27,650 nt of DNA from DASZHJ01 sp035581425 (GTDB taxonomy: Bacteria > Pseudomonadota > Alphaproteobacteria > ATCC43930 > CGMCC-115725). The notes below the pieces were generated by a model. It saw only the letters and a list, made by a program, of their open reading frames with translations. It made no database searches and was not told the origin of the DNA. Positions 9,097-15,916 of the stretch are shown piece after piece (the stretch's first letter is position 1; every line of letters starts with the position of its first letter). The DNA lies in NCBI GenBank assembly GCA_035581425.1, contig DATJVP010000142.1:1-27650 (forward strand), read 5' to 3'. Position numbers and translations under genes: made by a program.

Positions 9097-9594
9097 TTAG
9101 CGCTTCGAGAACTGGAAGCTACGTCGGGCCTTGGCCTTACCGTACTTCTTGCGCTCGACGACGCGGCTGTCGCGGGTGAGGAAGCCCTGCTGCTTCAGCA
9201 CGGGGCGGAGGCCAGGCTCGAAGTAGGTGAGCGCCTTGCTGATGCCGTGCCGGAGCGCGCCGGCTTGCCCCGAGAGGCCGCCGCCGACGACGGAGCAGAC
9301 GACGTCGTATTGGTTCACGCGGTTGGAGACCAGGAAGGGCTGGCCGATCAGCATGCGCAGCACCGGACGCGCGAAGTATACGGGGCTGTCGCGGCCGTTG
9401 ACGGTGATCTTGCCGGAACCGGGCTTGATCCAGACGCGCGCCACCGCGTTCTTGCGCTTGCCGGTCGCATAGGCGCGGCCCTGCGCGTCGAGCTTGGGCT
9501 TCGCTTCGGTCTGCGCCGCGGTCTGCGCGTCCGCAGGCTTAGCCTCCGTCAGCGCGTGGCGGAGTGTGCCGAGGGATTGCTGGAGATCGGCCAT
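9097..9594 (-). CDS. rpsI: 30S ribosomal protein S9
   Basis: S9 binds 16S rRNA in the small-subunit head, and its C-terminal tail reaches the P-site tRNA. The core from about residue 39 is canonical: YATGKRKNAVARVWI, GQAGALRHGISKAL and the C-terminal ERKKYGKAKARRSFQFSKR. At 165 residues it is about 35 longer than the E. coli protein because of an Ala/Lys/Gln-rich N-terminal extension, which is common in alphaproteobacterial S9. The ATG at 9594 lies five bases after the rplM stop with no clear ribosome site, suggesting translational coupling. A terminator hairpin follows. Confidence 0.97.
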   Translation of the reverse strand: MADLQQSLGTLRHALTEAKPADAQTAAQTEAKPKLDAQGRAYATGKRKNAVARVWIKPGSGKITVNGRDSPVYFARPVLRMLIGQPFLVSNRVNQYDVVCSVVGGGLSGQAGALRHGISKALTYFEPGLRPVLKQQGFLTRDSRVVERKKYGKAKARRSFQFSKR

Positions 9595-9599
9595 CTGGG

Positions 9600-10061
9600 T
9601 CAGGCCCTCTTGTTCTTGCGGTTCATCGCGGCGACGTCGAGCGCCTGCGGATTCTGCGCTTCATGCGGATGTGCCTTGCCTGCATAGACCTTGAGGTGAC
9701 CCATGACGCGCCGGCCCAGAGGCCCCCGAGGTACCATCCGCTCGACCGCTTTGATGATCACGCGCTCGGGATGCTTGCCCGCGAGGATCGCGCCCTTGCT
9801 GCGCTCCTTGATCCCGCCGGGATAGCCCGTGTACCAGTGGAAGAGGCTGTCGCGCGCCTTGTTGCCGGTGAGGCGCACCTTCTCCGCATTGATCACGACG
9901 ATATGGTCGCCGCAATCCATGTTTGGCGTGAATGTGGGTTTGTGCTTCCCGCGCAGCCGATCCGCGATGATGGCCGCGAGCCGTCCGAGCACGAGCCCGT
10001 CGGCATCGATCAGCACCCACTTCTTCTCGATGTCGGCGGGCGTCAATGTGAAGGTCTTCAT
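9600..10061 (-). CDS. rplM: 50S ribosomal protein L13
   Basis: L13 is an early-assembling 23S rRNA-binding protein. Recognisable segments are KKWVLIDADGLVLGRLA near the N-terminus, GDHIVVINAEKVRLTGNK in the middle, and VERMVPRGPLGRRVMGHLKV towards the C-terminus. I start it at ATG 10061 (MKTFTLTPADIEKKW, 153 residues) because this matches the usual L13 N-terminus. A GTG three codons earlier (10070) is possible, and both have weak ribosome sites. It is first in the rplM-rpsI operon, with a promoter about 40-60 bp upstream. Confidence 0.96.
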   Translation of the reverse strand: MKTFTLTPADIEKKWVLIDADGLVLGRLAAIIADRLRGKHKPTFTPNMDCGDHIVVINAEKVRLTGNKARDSLFHWYTGYPGGIKERSKGAILAGKHPERVIIKAVERMVPRGPLGRRVMGHLKVYAGKAHPHEAQNPQALDVAAMNRKNKRA

Positions 10062-10092
10062 TTCCGTCACGTCGTCACGATCAAGGCCGCGC

Positions 10093-10120
10093 AGTATGCC
10101 GAGATTTCACCCGAAATCAA
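10093..10120 (-). promoter_or_regulatory. Putative sigma-70 promoter for rplM-rpsI
   Basis: Read on the minus strand, a -35 TTGATT (10120-10115) and -10 CATACT (10098-10093) are separated by 16 bp. Each matches consensus at four of six positions. The predicted transcript start is about 25 bp upstream of the rplM ATG. The flanking DNA is AT-rich compared with the coding regions. Confidence 0.5.
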
Positions 10121-10168
10121 CTTCCTTTAATTGTTTTACCTCAATATGTTAGAAGAGACGGTATCTGA

Positions 10169-10585
10169 CTACCGCGGCGGAATCGAGTAGGTCGCGGTCA
10201 CGTGCGCGACCATGTCGGGGTCGCCGTCGCTGAAAAGCTCGACCTCGCCCACCGCGAGGCGCTTACCGAGCTTGAGCATGCGCGCGACGGCGATTACATC
10301 CACCGGCGCCGGCTTTCGAAGGAAATTGATGTTGAGGTTCGTCGTCACCGCCATCTCCACCTTGCCGACGGCCGATAGCACGACCGCAAACATCGCGAGG
10401 TCCGCCAGCGCCATCAGCAGAGGCCCGCTGACGGTTCCGCCCGGGCGTGTGAAGTCGTCCCGGAACGGCAGGCGGAACACGGCCTTGCCGTCGGAGAGCT
10501 CCACGCACTTCGCGTCCATACCCGCAGCAAAGGGCACGCTCTCGCGCAGCAGCGCCTCGAATTCCTCGGGGGAAATGCGGGACAT
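10169..10585 (-). CDS. PaaI-like hotdog-fold thioesterase
   Basis: The 138-residue protein has the single hotdog-domain pattern of the PaaI/YdiI acyl-CoA thioesterase family, which hydrolyses acyl- or aryl-CoA thioesters in the cytoplasm. It shows FRDDFTRPGGTVSGPLLMAL, the segment that enters the hotdog helix with its catalytic Asp/Gly region, then TTNLNINFLRKPAP and DMVAHVTATYSIPPR. The usual HGG of the family reads as PGG here, so the substrate is open. The ATG at 10585 has ACGAGGA about nine bases upstream. The longer frame to 10948 runs over the divergent crotonase gene and is rejected. It is divergent from the ECHDC3-like crotonase, suggesting shared acyl-CoA metabolism. Confidence 0.88.
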   Translation of the reverse strand: MSRISPEEFEALLRESVPFAAGMDAKCVELSDGKAVFRLPFRDDFTRPGGTVSGPLLMALADLAMFAVVLSAVGKVEMAVTTNLNINFLRKPAPVDVIAVARMLKLGKRLAVGEVELFSDGDPDMVAHVTATYSIPPR

Positions 10586-10612
10586 GGGCTCGGTCCTCGT
10601 TGATCCCCTACA

Positions 10613-10642
10613 GAAATAGGCGACCCGATGCCGCCTTATCAA
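10613..10642 (-). promoter_or_regulatory. Putative promoter for the thioesterase gene
   Basis: On the minus strand, -35 TTGATA (10642-10637) and -10 TATTTC (10618-10613) have an 18 bp spacer. The start point would lie about 20 bp before the thioesterase ATG at 10585. The -35 box sits five bases from the -35 box of the divergent crotonase promoter. Confidence 0.45.
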
Positions 10643-10647
10643 GACGG

Positions 10648-10676
10648 TTGAACGCAGCTTCGGAAAGGATTGAGAT
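10648..10676 (+). promoter_or_regulatory. Putative promoter for the crotonase gene
   Basis: On the plus strand, -35 TTGAAC (10648-10653) and -10 TGAGAT (10671-10676) have a 17 bp spacer. The -10 is weak, with three of six matches. The predicted start lies about 20 bp upstream of the ATG at 10704. Confidence 0.35.
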
Positions 10677-10703
10677 GCAGAGGACACGGCGAGCGAGGTC
10701 TTC

Positions 10704-11510
10704 ATGAGCGCGGCAATTGCGAATACCAAGGAGGGCGAGCGCGTCCTCCTGCGTCGCGATGATGGCGGCGTGGCGTGGCTCACGCTCAATCGGCCGGGAC
10801 AGCGCAACGCCCTTTCAATCGAGCTCCTGACGGCGCTGCAGAGGGAGATCGACGCGATCGCCGGGGACAAGGCCGCGAAGGTTGTCGTCATCGCCGGCGC
10901 CGGCCCCGCCTTCTGCTCCGGACACGACCTCCGGGAGATGCGCGCCAATCCGAGCCGGAAGCATTACGAGACCGTGTTCAACCTCTGCTCGCGCCTGATG
11001 CTGAGCATTACGAAGTTGCCGAAGCCGGTCATCGCGCGGGTTCACGGCATTGCCACCGCCGCCGGCTGCCAGCTCGTTGCGACCTGCGACCTCGCCATCG
11101 CCTCAGAGGGCGCGCGCTTCGCAACACCCGGTGTCAACATCGGACTCTTCTGCTCGACGCCGATGGTTCCGCTCTCGCGAGCGGTCGGGCGCAAGGCTGC
11201 GATGGAGATGCTGCTCACCGGCGACTTCGTGGAGGCCGCACGCGCGCGCGAGCTCGGCCTCGTCAATCGCGTGGTCCCCGCGGAAAGCCTCGACACGGAG
11301 GTCAACGCGCTCGCGCAGCAGATCATTCAGAAATCCGCCTTCATCGTCTCCATCGGCAAGGAAGCATTCTATCGCCAGACGGAGCTCGGCCTTGCCGACG
11401 CCTACGCCTATGCGAGCGAGGTGATGACTCGCAACATGCTCACGCGCGATGCCGAGGAAGGCATCGATGCTTTCCTCGAGAAACGGCCTCCGAGCTGGGA
11501 GGATCGCTGA
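10704..11510 (+). CDS. Enoyl-CoA hydratase/isomerase family protein (ECHDC3-like)
   Basis: The 268-residue protein has the crotonase fold. GPAFCSGHDLREM (67-79) carries an oxyanion-hole segment, ATAAGCQLVATCDLAIAS (117-134) is the second, and FATPGVNIGLFCSTP follows. These segments match what I recall of the mitochondrial ECHDC3 family. Both glutamates that drive classical enoyl-CoA hydration are replaced: Q123 for the first and G143 for the second. A hydratase role is therefore unlikely, and the activity is unknown although CoA-thioester binding is expected. ATG 10704 has GCGAGG six to seven bases upstream. The CoA-binding gene starts seven bases after its stop, so the two are probably cotranscribed. 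Confidence 0.92.
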   Translation: MSAAIANTKEGERVLLRRDDGGVAWLTLNRPGQRNALSIELLTALQREIDAIAGDKAAKVVVIAGAGPAFCSGHDLREMRANPSRKHYETVFNLCSRLMLSITKLPKPVIARVHGIATAAGCQLVATCDLAIASEGARFATPGVNIGLFCSTPMVPLSRAVGRKAAMEMLLTGDFVEAARARELGLVNRVVPAESLDTEVNALAQQIIQKSAFIVSIGKEAFYRQTELGLADAYAYASEVMTRNMLTRDAEEGIDAFLEKRPPSWEDR

Positions 11511-11517
11511 TCGCCCG

Positions 11518-12000
11518 ATGGATCACGAGCGTTACAGCGACGCCTATCTCCGGGGCATTCTCAAGGACGTCCACGTCATCGCGATGGTGGGTGCCTCGCC
11601 GCATTGGAATCGCCCGAGCTATTTCGCGATGAAATACCTCCAGGACAAGGGCTACCGGGTAATCCCCGTCAACCCTCGCGCCAAGGGCGAAAAGATCCTC
11701 GGCGAGGCCGTCTATGGCGAGCTCTCGGAGATTCCGGAGAAGGTCGACATGGTCGACGTCTTCCGCAATTCCGAAGCCGCGGGTCCGATCGTGGATCAAG
11801 CGATTGCGATCGGCGCCAAAGTCGTGTGGATGCAGCTTGGCGTCCGCAACGAGGCGGCAGCCGCCAGAGCGGAGGCCGCGGGCCTTCAGGTGGTGATGAA
11901 CCGCTGCCCCAAGATCGAATATTCGCGCCTCCACGGCGAACTCGCCTGGAGCGGCGTCAACACCGGAATCATATCCTCGAAGCGCCAGAAGAAGGCCTAG
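11518..12000 (+). CDS. CoA-binding domain protein (YccU-like)
   Basis: The 160-residue protein is a single Rossmann-like CoA-binding domain related to the N-terminal domain of succinyl-CoA synthetase alpha. Seen features are VIAMVGASPHWNRPSYFAMK near the start, GYRVIPVNPRAKGEKILGE, VDMVDVFRNSEAAGPIVDQA and GAKVVWMQLGVRNEAAA. The late MNRCPKIEYSRL segment is typical of the YccU group. The biochemical role of this group is not established. I start it at ATG 11518, directly after the crotonase stop; a GGGAGGA lies inside the end of the crotonase gene about 14 bases upstream. The alternative in-frame start at 11449 would lie inside the crotonase. Confidence 0.92.
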   Translation: MDHERYSDAYLRGILKDVHVIAMVGASPHWNRPSYFAMKYLQDKGYRVIPVNPRAKGEKILGEAVYGELSEIPEKVDMVDVFRNSEAAGPIVDQAIAIGAKVVWMQLGVRNEAAAARAEAAGLQVVMNRCPKIEYSRLHGELAWSGVNTGIISSKRQKKA

Positions 12001-12062
12001 CCGCTCCGAGCGCGGCCACCTATAACGGCGGCGGCCCACTTAACGAGCTTCGGTGACATCCC

Positions 12063-13358
12063 ATGGCTGAGAGACCCAACCGGCCCGGTTTCGAGACGCT
12101 GGCGATCCACGCGGGTGCCGCGCCCGATCCCACGACCGGTGCGCGCATCACGCCGATCTACCAAAGCACGGCCTTCGTCTTCGACGACGTCGACCACGCG
12201 GCCTCGCTCTTCAATCTGCAGACATACGGCTACATCTACTCGCGCCTCACCAACCCCACGGTCTCGGTGCTGGAGGAGCGTGTCGCCACGCTCGAGGGAG
12301 GGCGCGGCGCCATCGCCTGCGCCTCCGGCCATGCGGCGCAGCTTTTGGCCTTCTTCCTCTTCATGGATCCCGGAGCCGAGTTCCTGGCCTCGCGCAAGCT
12401 CTATGGCGGCTCGATCACGCAATTCGGCCGTAGCTTCCAGAAGTTCGACTGGCACGTCCATTTCGTCGATCCCGAGGATCCCGAGAACTTCCGCCGCGCA
12501 CTCACGCCGAAATGCCGCGCCATCTTTATCGAGAGTCTCGCCAATCCCGGCGGCGTCGTGCTCGATCTCGAGGCGATCTCGAAAATCGCGCGCGAGGCGG
12601 GCGTGCTCCTCATCGTCGACAACACGCTGGCCTCGCCCTATCTCTGCCGCCCCATAGAATGGGGCGCGGACATCGTCATCCATTCAACGACCAAATACCT
12701 CTCAGGCCACGGCAATGCCATGGGCGGGGTCGTCGTCGATTCCGGCAAGTTCGATTGGGGCCAGAACGACAAGTTCAAGAGCCTGACCGAGCCCGAGGCG
12801 GCCTATCACGGCCTCCGGTTCCATGAGACCTTCGGCGACCTCGCCTACACCGTAGCGGGCCATGCGCTGGGGCTGCGCGATCTCGGGGCGACGCTCTCGC
12901 CAATGAACGCCTTCCTGACGCTGATGGGGATCGAGACGCTTCCGCTGCGCATGGAGCGCCACGTCAAGAATGCACAGGCTGTCGCGGAGTTTCTGGAGAA
13001 GCATCCCGCGGTCTCCTGGGTCTCCTATGCGGGCTTGAAGTCGAGCCCCTACCGCGAGCTCGCGCAGAAATACTTGCCGCGGGGGGCCGGGGCGCTCTTC
13101 ACCTTCGGCGTCAAAGGCGGCTACGAGACGGGCGTCGCGCTGGTCGAGAATGTGGAACTCCTCTCCCATCTCGCCAATCTCGGCGATACGCGCTCGCTCA
13201 TCATCCACCCGGCCTCGACGACGCACCGCCAATTGACGCCGGAGCAACAGGCCGCCGCCGGCGCGGGGCCCGACGTGGTGCGACTCTCGATCGGAATCGA
13301 GACCGCCGACGACGTCATCGCCGATCTCGATCAAGCCCTCGCGAAGGCAAGGAAATAA
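12063..13358 (+). CDS. metY: O-acetylhomoserine sulfhydrylase (Cys/Met metabolism PLP enzyme)
   Basis: It belongs to the Cys/Met-metabolism PLP family and probably condenses O-acetylhomoserine with sulfide to homocysteine for direct sulfhydrylation. The 431-residue length fits MetY better than the roughly 390-residue cystathionine synthases and lyases. Landmarks: TLAIHAGAAPDPTTGAR at the N-terminus, YSRLTNPTVSVLEERVA (59-75), D186 in VDNTLASPY binding the pyridine nitrogen, and Schiff-base K211 in HSTTKYLSGHGNAMGG. The RLSIGIETADDVIADL C-terminus is also typical. The 62 bp upstream contain no recognisable SAM-II riboswitch. It uses the homoserine pathway supplied by hom. O-succinylhomoserine specificity (MetZ) cannot be excluded. 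Confidence 0.93.
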   Translation: MAERPNRPGFETLAIHAGAAPDPTTGARITPIYQSTAFVFDDVDHAASLFNLQTYGYIYSRLTNPTVSVLEERVATLEGGRGAIACASGHAAQLLAFFLFMDPGAEFLASRKLYGGSITQFGRSFQKFDWHVHFVDPEDPENFRRALTPKCRAIFIESLANPGGVVLDLEAISKIAREAGVLLIVDNTLASPYLCRPIEWGADIVIHSTTKYLSGHGNAMGGVVVDSGKFDWGQNDKFKSLTEPEAAYHGLRFHETFGDLAYTVAGHALGLRDLGATLSPMNAFLTLMGIETLPLRMERHVKNAQAVAEFLEKHPAVSWVSYAGLKSSPYRELAQKYLPRGAGALFTFGVKGGYETGVALVENVELLSHLANLGDTRSLIIHPASTTHRQLTPEQQAAAGAGPDVVRLSIGIETADDVIADLDQALAKARK

Positions 13359-13368
13359 GCATTCTGCG

Positions 13369-13597
13369 CTGGATATCTCGGTCGCGGGCTTGCGCATCAT
13401 TGTGACCGCCGGAGGCGGCCGGAGGGACGCGACGCGATTTCACGAGCATGGTGCGAGCGTCTTCGTTCGTCCCGCTGCGCACCATGATCGAGGAGGTTGA
13501 GATCGCGGACATGGCGCTTTTCCTCTGCTCCCCGGCGGCGCGCCACGTCACCGGTCAGGCCATCGGCGTCTGCGGAAACGTCGAGTTCGAGCGGTAG
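13369..13597 (+). pseudogene. Internally deleted short-chain dehydrogenase remnant
   Basis: Ten bases after metY a frame without an ATG reads LDISVAGLRIIVTAGGG, then ATRFHEHGASVFV. This resembles the first beta strand and glycine-rich nucleotide loop of a short-chain dehydrogenase/reductase, but the TGxxxGIG loop is damaged. From about 13455 a second frame reads SSFVPLRTMIEEVE, then EIADMALFLCSPAARHVTGQ and AIGVCGNVEFER before TAG at 13595. That is the standard C-terminal end of the same family. About 180 middle residues, including the Ser-Tyr-Lys catalytic centre, are missing, and the two ends are in different frames. A normal family member has about 250 residues. I infer internal deletion plus frameshift. 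A tiny expressed peptide is the less likely alternative. Confidence 0.7.
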
Positions 13598-13601
13598 ACC
13601 C

Positions 13602-14807
13602 CTATTCCGCCGGAACCACCGCCGGGGAAACGTAGCGGTCGTCGTCTCGCGGCAGGAAGAGCGAGGCCGCTACGATGATCGCGACGAAGACGCCCATTAT
13701 CCCGTAGAGCCAAGAGAAGTCGCCGGTGCTGTCGAAGACCCAGCCCGCGAGCGGCACGCCGAGCGAGGAGACGCCGAGGGAGAGCACGAATTTCGCGCCG
13801 AAGGCGGTGGCGCGCCAGCGACCCGGCGTGTAGCGAACGAGGAGGCTGTTTTCCGCGGGTCCCGTCAGCGTCTCCAGCGAGAAGAGGAGCGTCATCAGCG
13901 CGACGAGCGGCGCCTCTCGCATGTTGGTGATCAGGATCAGCACGGGTATCTGCGCGGCCCAGCAGAGGACGTAGACGCGCCGGAGCGAGTATCGGTCGGC
14001 GAGCCAGCCGCCGATGATCTGCACCGCTGCGCTCACCATGAAGACGAAGCTCACGAAGCCGCCGGTGCCGAGCGTCCCGCCGCTGGTGAGGCCGGTCAAG
14101 CGCAAGTCGAAGAGCTTCGGCATGGAGACCACGAGGATCTGGAACACGAGCCCCGCCAGCATCATCGTGATCGAGAGCACAATGAACGCGCGGCGGGCGT
14201 CGCCGCGGTCGGGCTCCGCCTCGGGCTTTCGGTCGGTCTTGAGCGCGACCACATGCCGCCCGCGCACGAGCACGGCGAGGGCGATCCCGACTATCGCCGC
14301 GATCGCGCCGGGCACGATGAAGGCCGCACGCCAGCTCACGAGGTCCGTGAGCGCCCCGGCCACGAAGGAGGCGGTACCGACGCCGAGGCTTCCGAAGATC
14401 CCGTTCCAGCCGAGCATCCGACCGCGATTCTCGGCATTGCGCACGAGCCAGGCGATGCCGACGGGATGATAGATCGAGCCGAAGAGGCCGATCCCCGCGA
14501 GTCCGACCGCAATTCCAAGCGGGCCGTCTGCAAGGCCGGTGAGAATCGCCGCGGCGCCACTGCCGAGGAAGAAGATCACCATCATGTGCTCGGCGCTCCA
14601 GCGATCGCCGAGCCAGCCCGCCGGCAGCGCTGCGAAGCCGTAGAGCAGGAACCCCGGCATCGAGAGGGTGATCAACTCGCCGTAGGTGAGCCCGAAACGA
14701 CCCTCGAGCGCCAGCACCACCGTCGGGTAGAGCAGCATCAGCATATGCGTGAGGAGGTGGCCCAGATTCGCGAACAGGACCGGCAATTTGGCGGCGCGAG
14801 GCGGCAT
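13602..14807 (-). CDS. Major facilitator superfamily transporter (Fsr-like)
   Basis: The 401-residue protein is an inner-membrane MFS permease with about twelve hydrophobic segments. It starts FANLGHLLTHMLMLLYPTVV. It has motif A-like loops GWLGDRWSAEH after helix 2 and the matching GWLADRYSLRRV in the second half, with a charged central loop LKTDRKPEAEPDRGDARR. The layout resembles the fosmidomycin-resistance (Fsr) group, but the substrate is unknown. I start it at ATG 14807 because AAGGGA lies about eight bases upstream and helix 1 follows within fifteen residues. An upstream extension to 14924 adds an Arg-rich non-membrane stretch and is unlikely. It ends four bases from the dehydrogenase remnant, tail to tail. 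Confidence 0.93.
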   Translation of the reverse strand: MPPRAAKLPVLFANLGHLLTHMLMLLYPTVVLALEGRFGLTYGELITLSMPGFLLYGFAALPAGWLGDRWSAEHMMVIFFLGSGAAAILTGLADGPLGIAVGLAGIGLFGSIYHPVGIAWLVRNAENRGRMLGWNGIFGSLGVGTASFVAGALTDLVSWRAAFIVPGAIAAIVGIALAVLVRGRHVVALKTDRKPEAEPDRGDARRAFIVLSITMMLAGLVFQILVVSMPKLFDLRLTGLTSGGTLGTGGFVSFVFMVSAAVQIIGGWLADRYSLRRVYVLCWAAQIPVLILITNMREAPLVALMTLLFSLETLTGPAENSLLVRYTPGRWRATAFGAKFVLSLGVSSLGVPLAGWVFDSTGDFSWLYGIMGVFVAIIVAASLFLPRDDDRYVSPAVVPAE

Positions 14808-14915
14808 CGTGAATTCCCTTCGAGCGACGCGGACGAAGCTGCCATGGGGGCGAAGGCGCCACAACCCGCGGGGCCGCAGACCTCCAATGCAGCGGCCGGC
14901 GCGCGGACACGTCGC

Positions 14916-14944
14916 TTGTTGCACGCGCCAAAGCCAATTACTCT
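14916..14944 (+). promoter_or_regulatory. Weak putative promoter for the 93-residue protein
   Basis: TTGTTG (14916-14921) and TACTCT (14939-14944) are separated by 17 bp, about 30 bp upstream of the ATG at 14974. The -10 matches consensus at only three positions, so this is tentative. Apart from this, the 166 bp between the divergent MFS gene and this gene show nothing recognisable. Confidence 0.3.
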
Positions 14945-14973
14945 CGCGTGATCAGATGAGGGGGCCCGCTGCG

Positions 14974-15255
14974 ATGTCCGCCGTCACCGCACCGAAGGCA
15001 AATGAGATCCAGCCGCGTCCCTCGACCTCGCAACCCTCAGCGGTGCAACGAGCTTGGCTGAGCCGCGCCTTGACCCAGCCCGGCGGCAAGCTCCCGCTCT
15101 TCGACCCCAATGGCCAGCGTGTGAGCCCCCGCACCATTCAGTCCTGCATCGACCAGGGTTGGGCCGAGCCCTGGTTCGCCAATCCAACCAAGCCCGACTG
15201 GCTCGTCTGCAAGCTCACTGAACTGGGCCGCATCGCGGCCGCCAAGCGCGGATGA
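14974..15255 (+). CDS. Small conserved protein of unknown function
   Basis: The 93-residue, soluble-looking protein has no signal peptide or membrane segment. After a Pro/Ser-rich N-terminus it reads AWLSRALTQPGGKLPLFDPN, then GQRVSPRTIQSCIDQGWAEP and WFANPTKPDWLVCKLTELGR. I recall similar short proteins in rhizobia and their relatives, all unnamed. The aromatic-rich TIQSCIDQGWAEPWF followed by VCKLTELGR could form a small winged-helix-like module, but that is a guess. ATG 14974 is chosen because GAGGGGG lies nine to ten bases upstream. An in-frame ATG at 14956 would put that purine run inside the gene. It is divergent from the MFS transporter. Confidence 0.72.
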   Translation: MSAVTAPKANEIQPRPSTSQPSAVQRAWLSRALTQPGGKLPLFDPNGQRVSPRTIQSCIDQGWAEPWFANPTKPDWLVCKLTELGRIAAAKRG

Positions 15256-15318
15256 GGCGGAAACGCCTAGAAGCGATCTCTTAAGACCGCTCTCTAAGCT
15301 CTTGACTTGAGGTAAGAA

Positions 15319-15395
15319 TGGTCGGGCATGTCAGATTCGAACTGACGACCCCCAGCACCCCATGCTGGTGCGCTACCAGGCTGCGCTAATGCCCG
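15319..15395 (-). tRNA. tRNA-Pro (anticodon GGG)
   Basis: The minus strand folds into a complete cloverleaf. The acceptor stem is CGGGCAT with ATGCCCG, followed by discriminator A and an encoded CCA. The D stem is GCGC/GCGC around AGCCTGGTA, and the anticodon stem CCAGC/GCTGG encloses loop ATGGGGT, giving anticodon GGG. The T arm is GTCAG-TTCGAAT-CTGAC. It reads proline codons CCC and CCU. It is a single gene with its own promoter and no linked tRNA. No integrase or attachment-site duplication is visible beside it. Confidence 0.97.
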
Positions 15396-15421
15396 ACCGG
15401 GACTGCTATCCGGCGCGGGTG

Positions 15422-15450
15422 ACTATAGGGACCGCGGATCGCCAGTTCAA
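15422..15450 (-). promoter_or_regulatory. Sigma-70-like promoter of the tRNA-Pro gene
   Basis: On the minus strand, -35 TTGAAC (15450-15445) and -10 TATAGT (15427-15422) have an exact 17 bp spacer. The predicted start is about 20 bases before the mature tRNA 5' end at 15395. This is the best-matching promoter in the window. Confidence 0.7.
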
Positions 15451-15534
15451 CCCTATGCGCCCTCTGAACACTCCTTCGCCGCTTGAATCTCCGGCGCCGC
15501 AGGTGTCGTATAGCGTCCTCCGGCAAGGATCCCG

Positions 15535-15909
15535 ATGGCGACGCGTCCCAATCCACTGAAGGTCAAGGGCGGCGCAAGTGAACCCGTGATTTTGGGCGCG
15601 GGCGCTGGCGTGCGCGAGGCCGCACGCGAGGTCGAGCTTGAGCAGTGGGCGTGGCGCAAGGTACGGAAGCTGCGCTTCCTCTACACGCACCTCACGATCT
15701 TCGCGCTCGGAAATATCATCCTGCTGCTGGTCGACGTGTCGACGCCCGGCGAGACCTGGTTCTACAAGGTGCTGCTGGGTTGGGGGCTCATCGCGGGGCT
15801 GCATGCCGCTTACGCCTACGAGCTGCTGCCTTGGACCACGCGGGACTGGGAGCAGCGCAAGGCTCAGGAGCTGATCGAGGAGCGACGCCAGCGCAGCCGC
15901 CGCGCTTGA
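15535..15909 (+). CDS. 2TM-domain membrane protein
   Basis: The 124-residue protein fits the 2TM domain family (small bacterial proteins, also found appended to histidine kinases). After a Gly/Ala-rich, mostly cytoplasmic N-terminus, WAWRKVRKLRFLYTHLTIF leads into helix 1 (IFALGNIILLLV). A short WFYK-containing loop is followed by helix 2 (LLGWGLIAGLHAAYAYELL), then the charged C-terminus WTTRDWEQRKAQELIEERRQ. The function is unknown. ATG 15535 has AAGGAT seven bases upstream. It stands alone between the tRNA gene and a convergent merR gene. Confidence 0.85.
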   Translation: MATRPNPLKVKGGASEPVILGAGAGVREAAREVELEQWAWRKVRKLRFLYTHLTIFALGNIILLLVDVSTPGETWFYKVLLGWGLIAGLHAAYAYELLPWTTRDWEQRKAQELIEERRQRSRRA

Positions 15910-15916
15910 GGTGCGG

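Noticed and set aside
8152..9687. 511-residue plus-strand open frame across argC and rpsI
   Set aside because: Crosses a terminator and two genes on the other strand; no recognisable motif.
10151..10174. CGGTA/TACCG hairpin at the thioesterase stop codon
   Set aside because: Five-pair stem followed only by TCTCTTCT; too weak to list as a terminator.
12001..12062. Possible SAM-II riboswitch before metY
   Set aside because: Only 62 bp, and I could not find the pseudoknot pairing or the conserved SAM-II core.
13497..14951. 484-residue plus-strand open frame opposite the MFS gene
   Set aside because: Glu/Arg/His-rich shadow of a membrane protein; its start only coincides with the SDR remnant.
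15255..15300. Short inverted repeats (AGGCG-GAAA-CGCCT and GCGATCT/AGACCGC) near the tRNA-Pro gene
   Set aside because: No T-run follows on either strand and one stem has a mismatch; possible tRNA terminator but not supportable.
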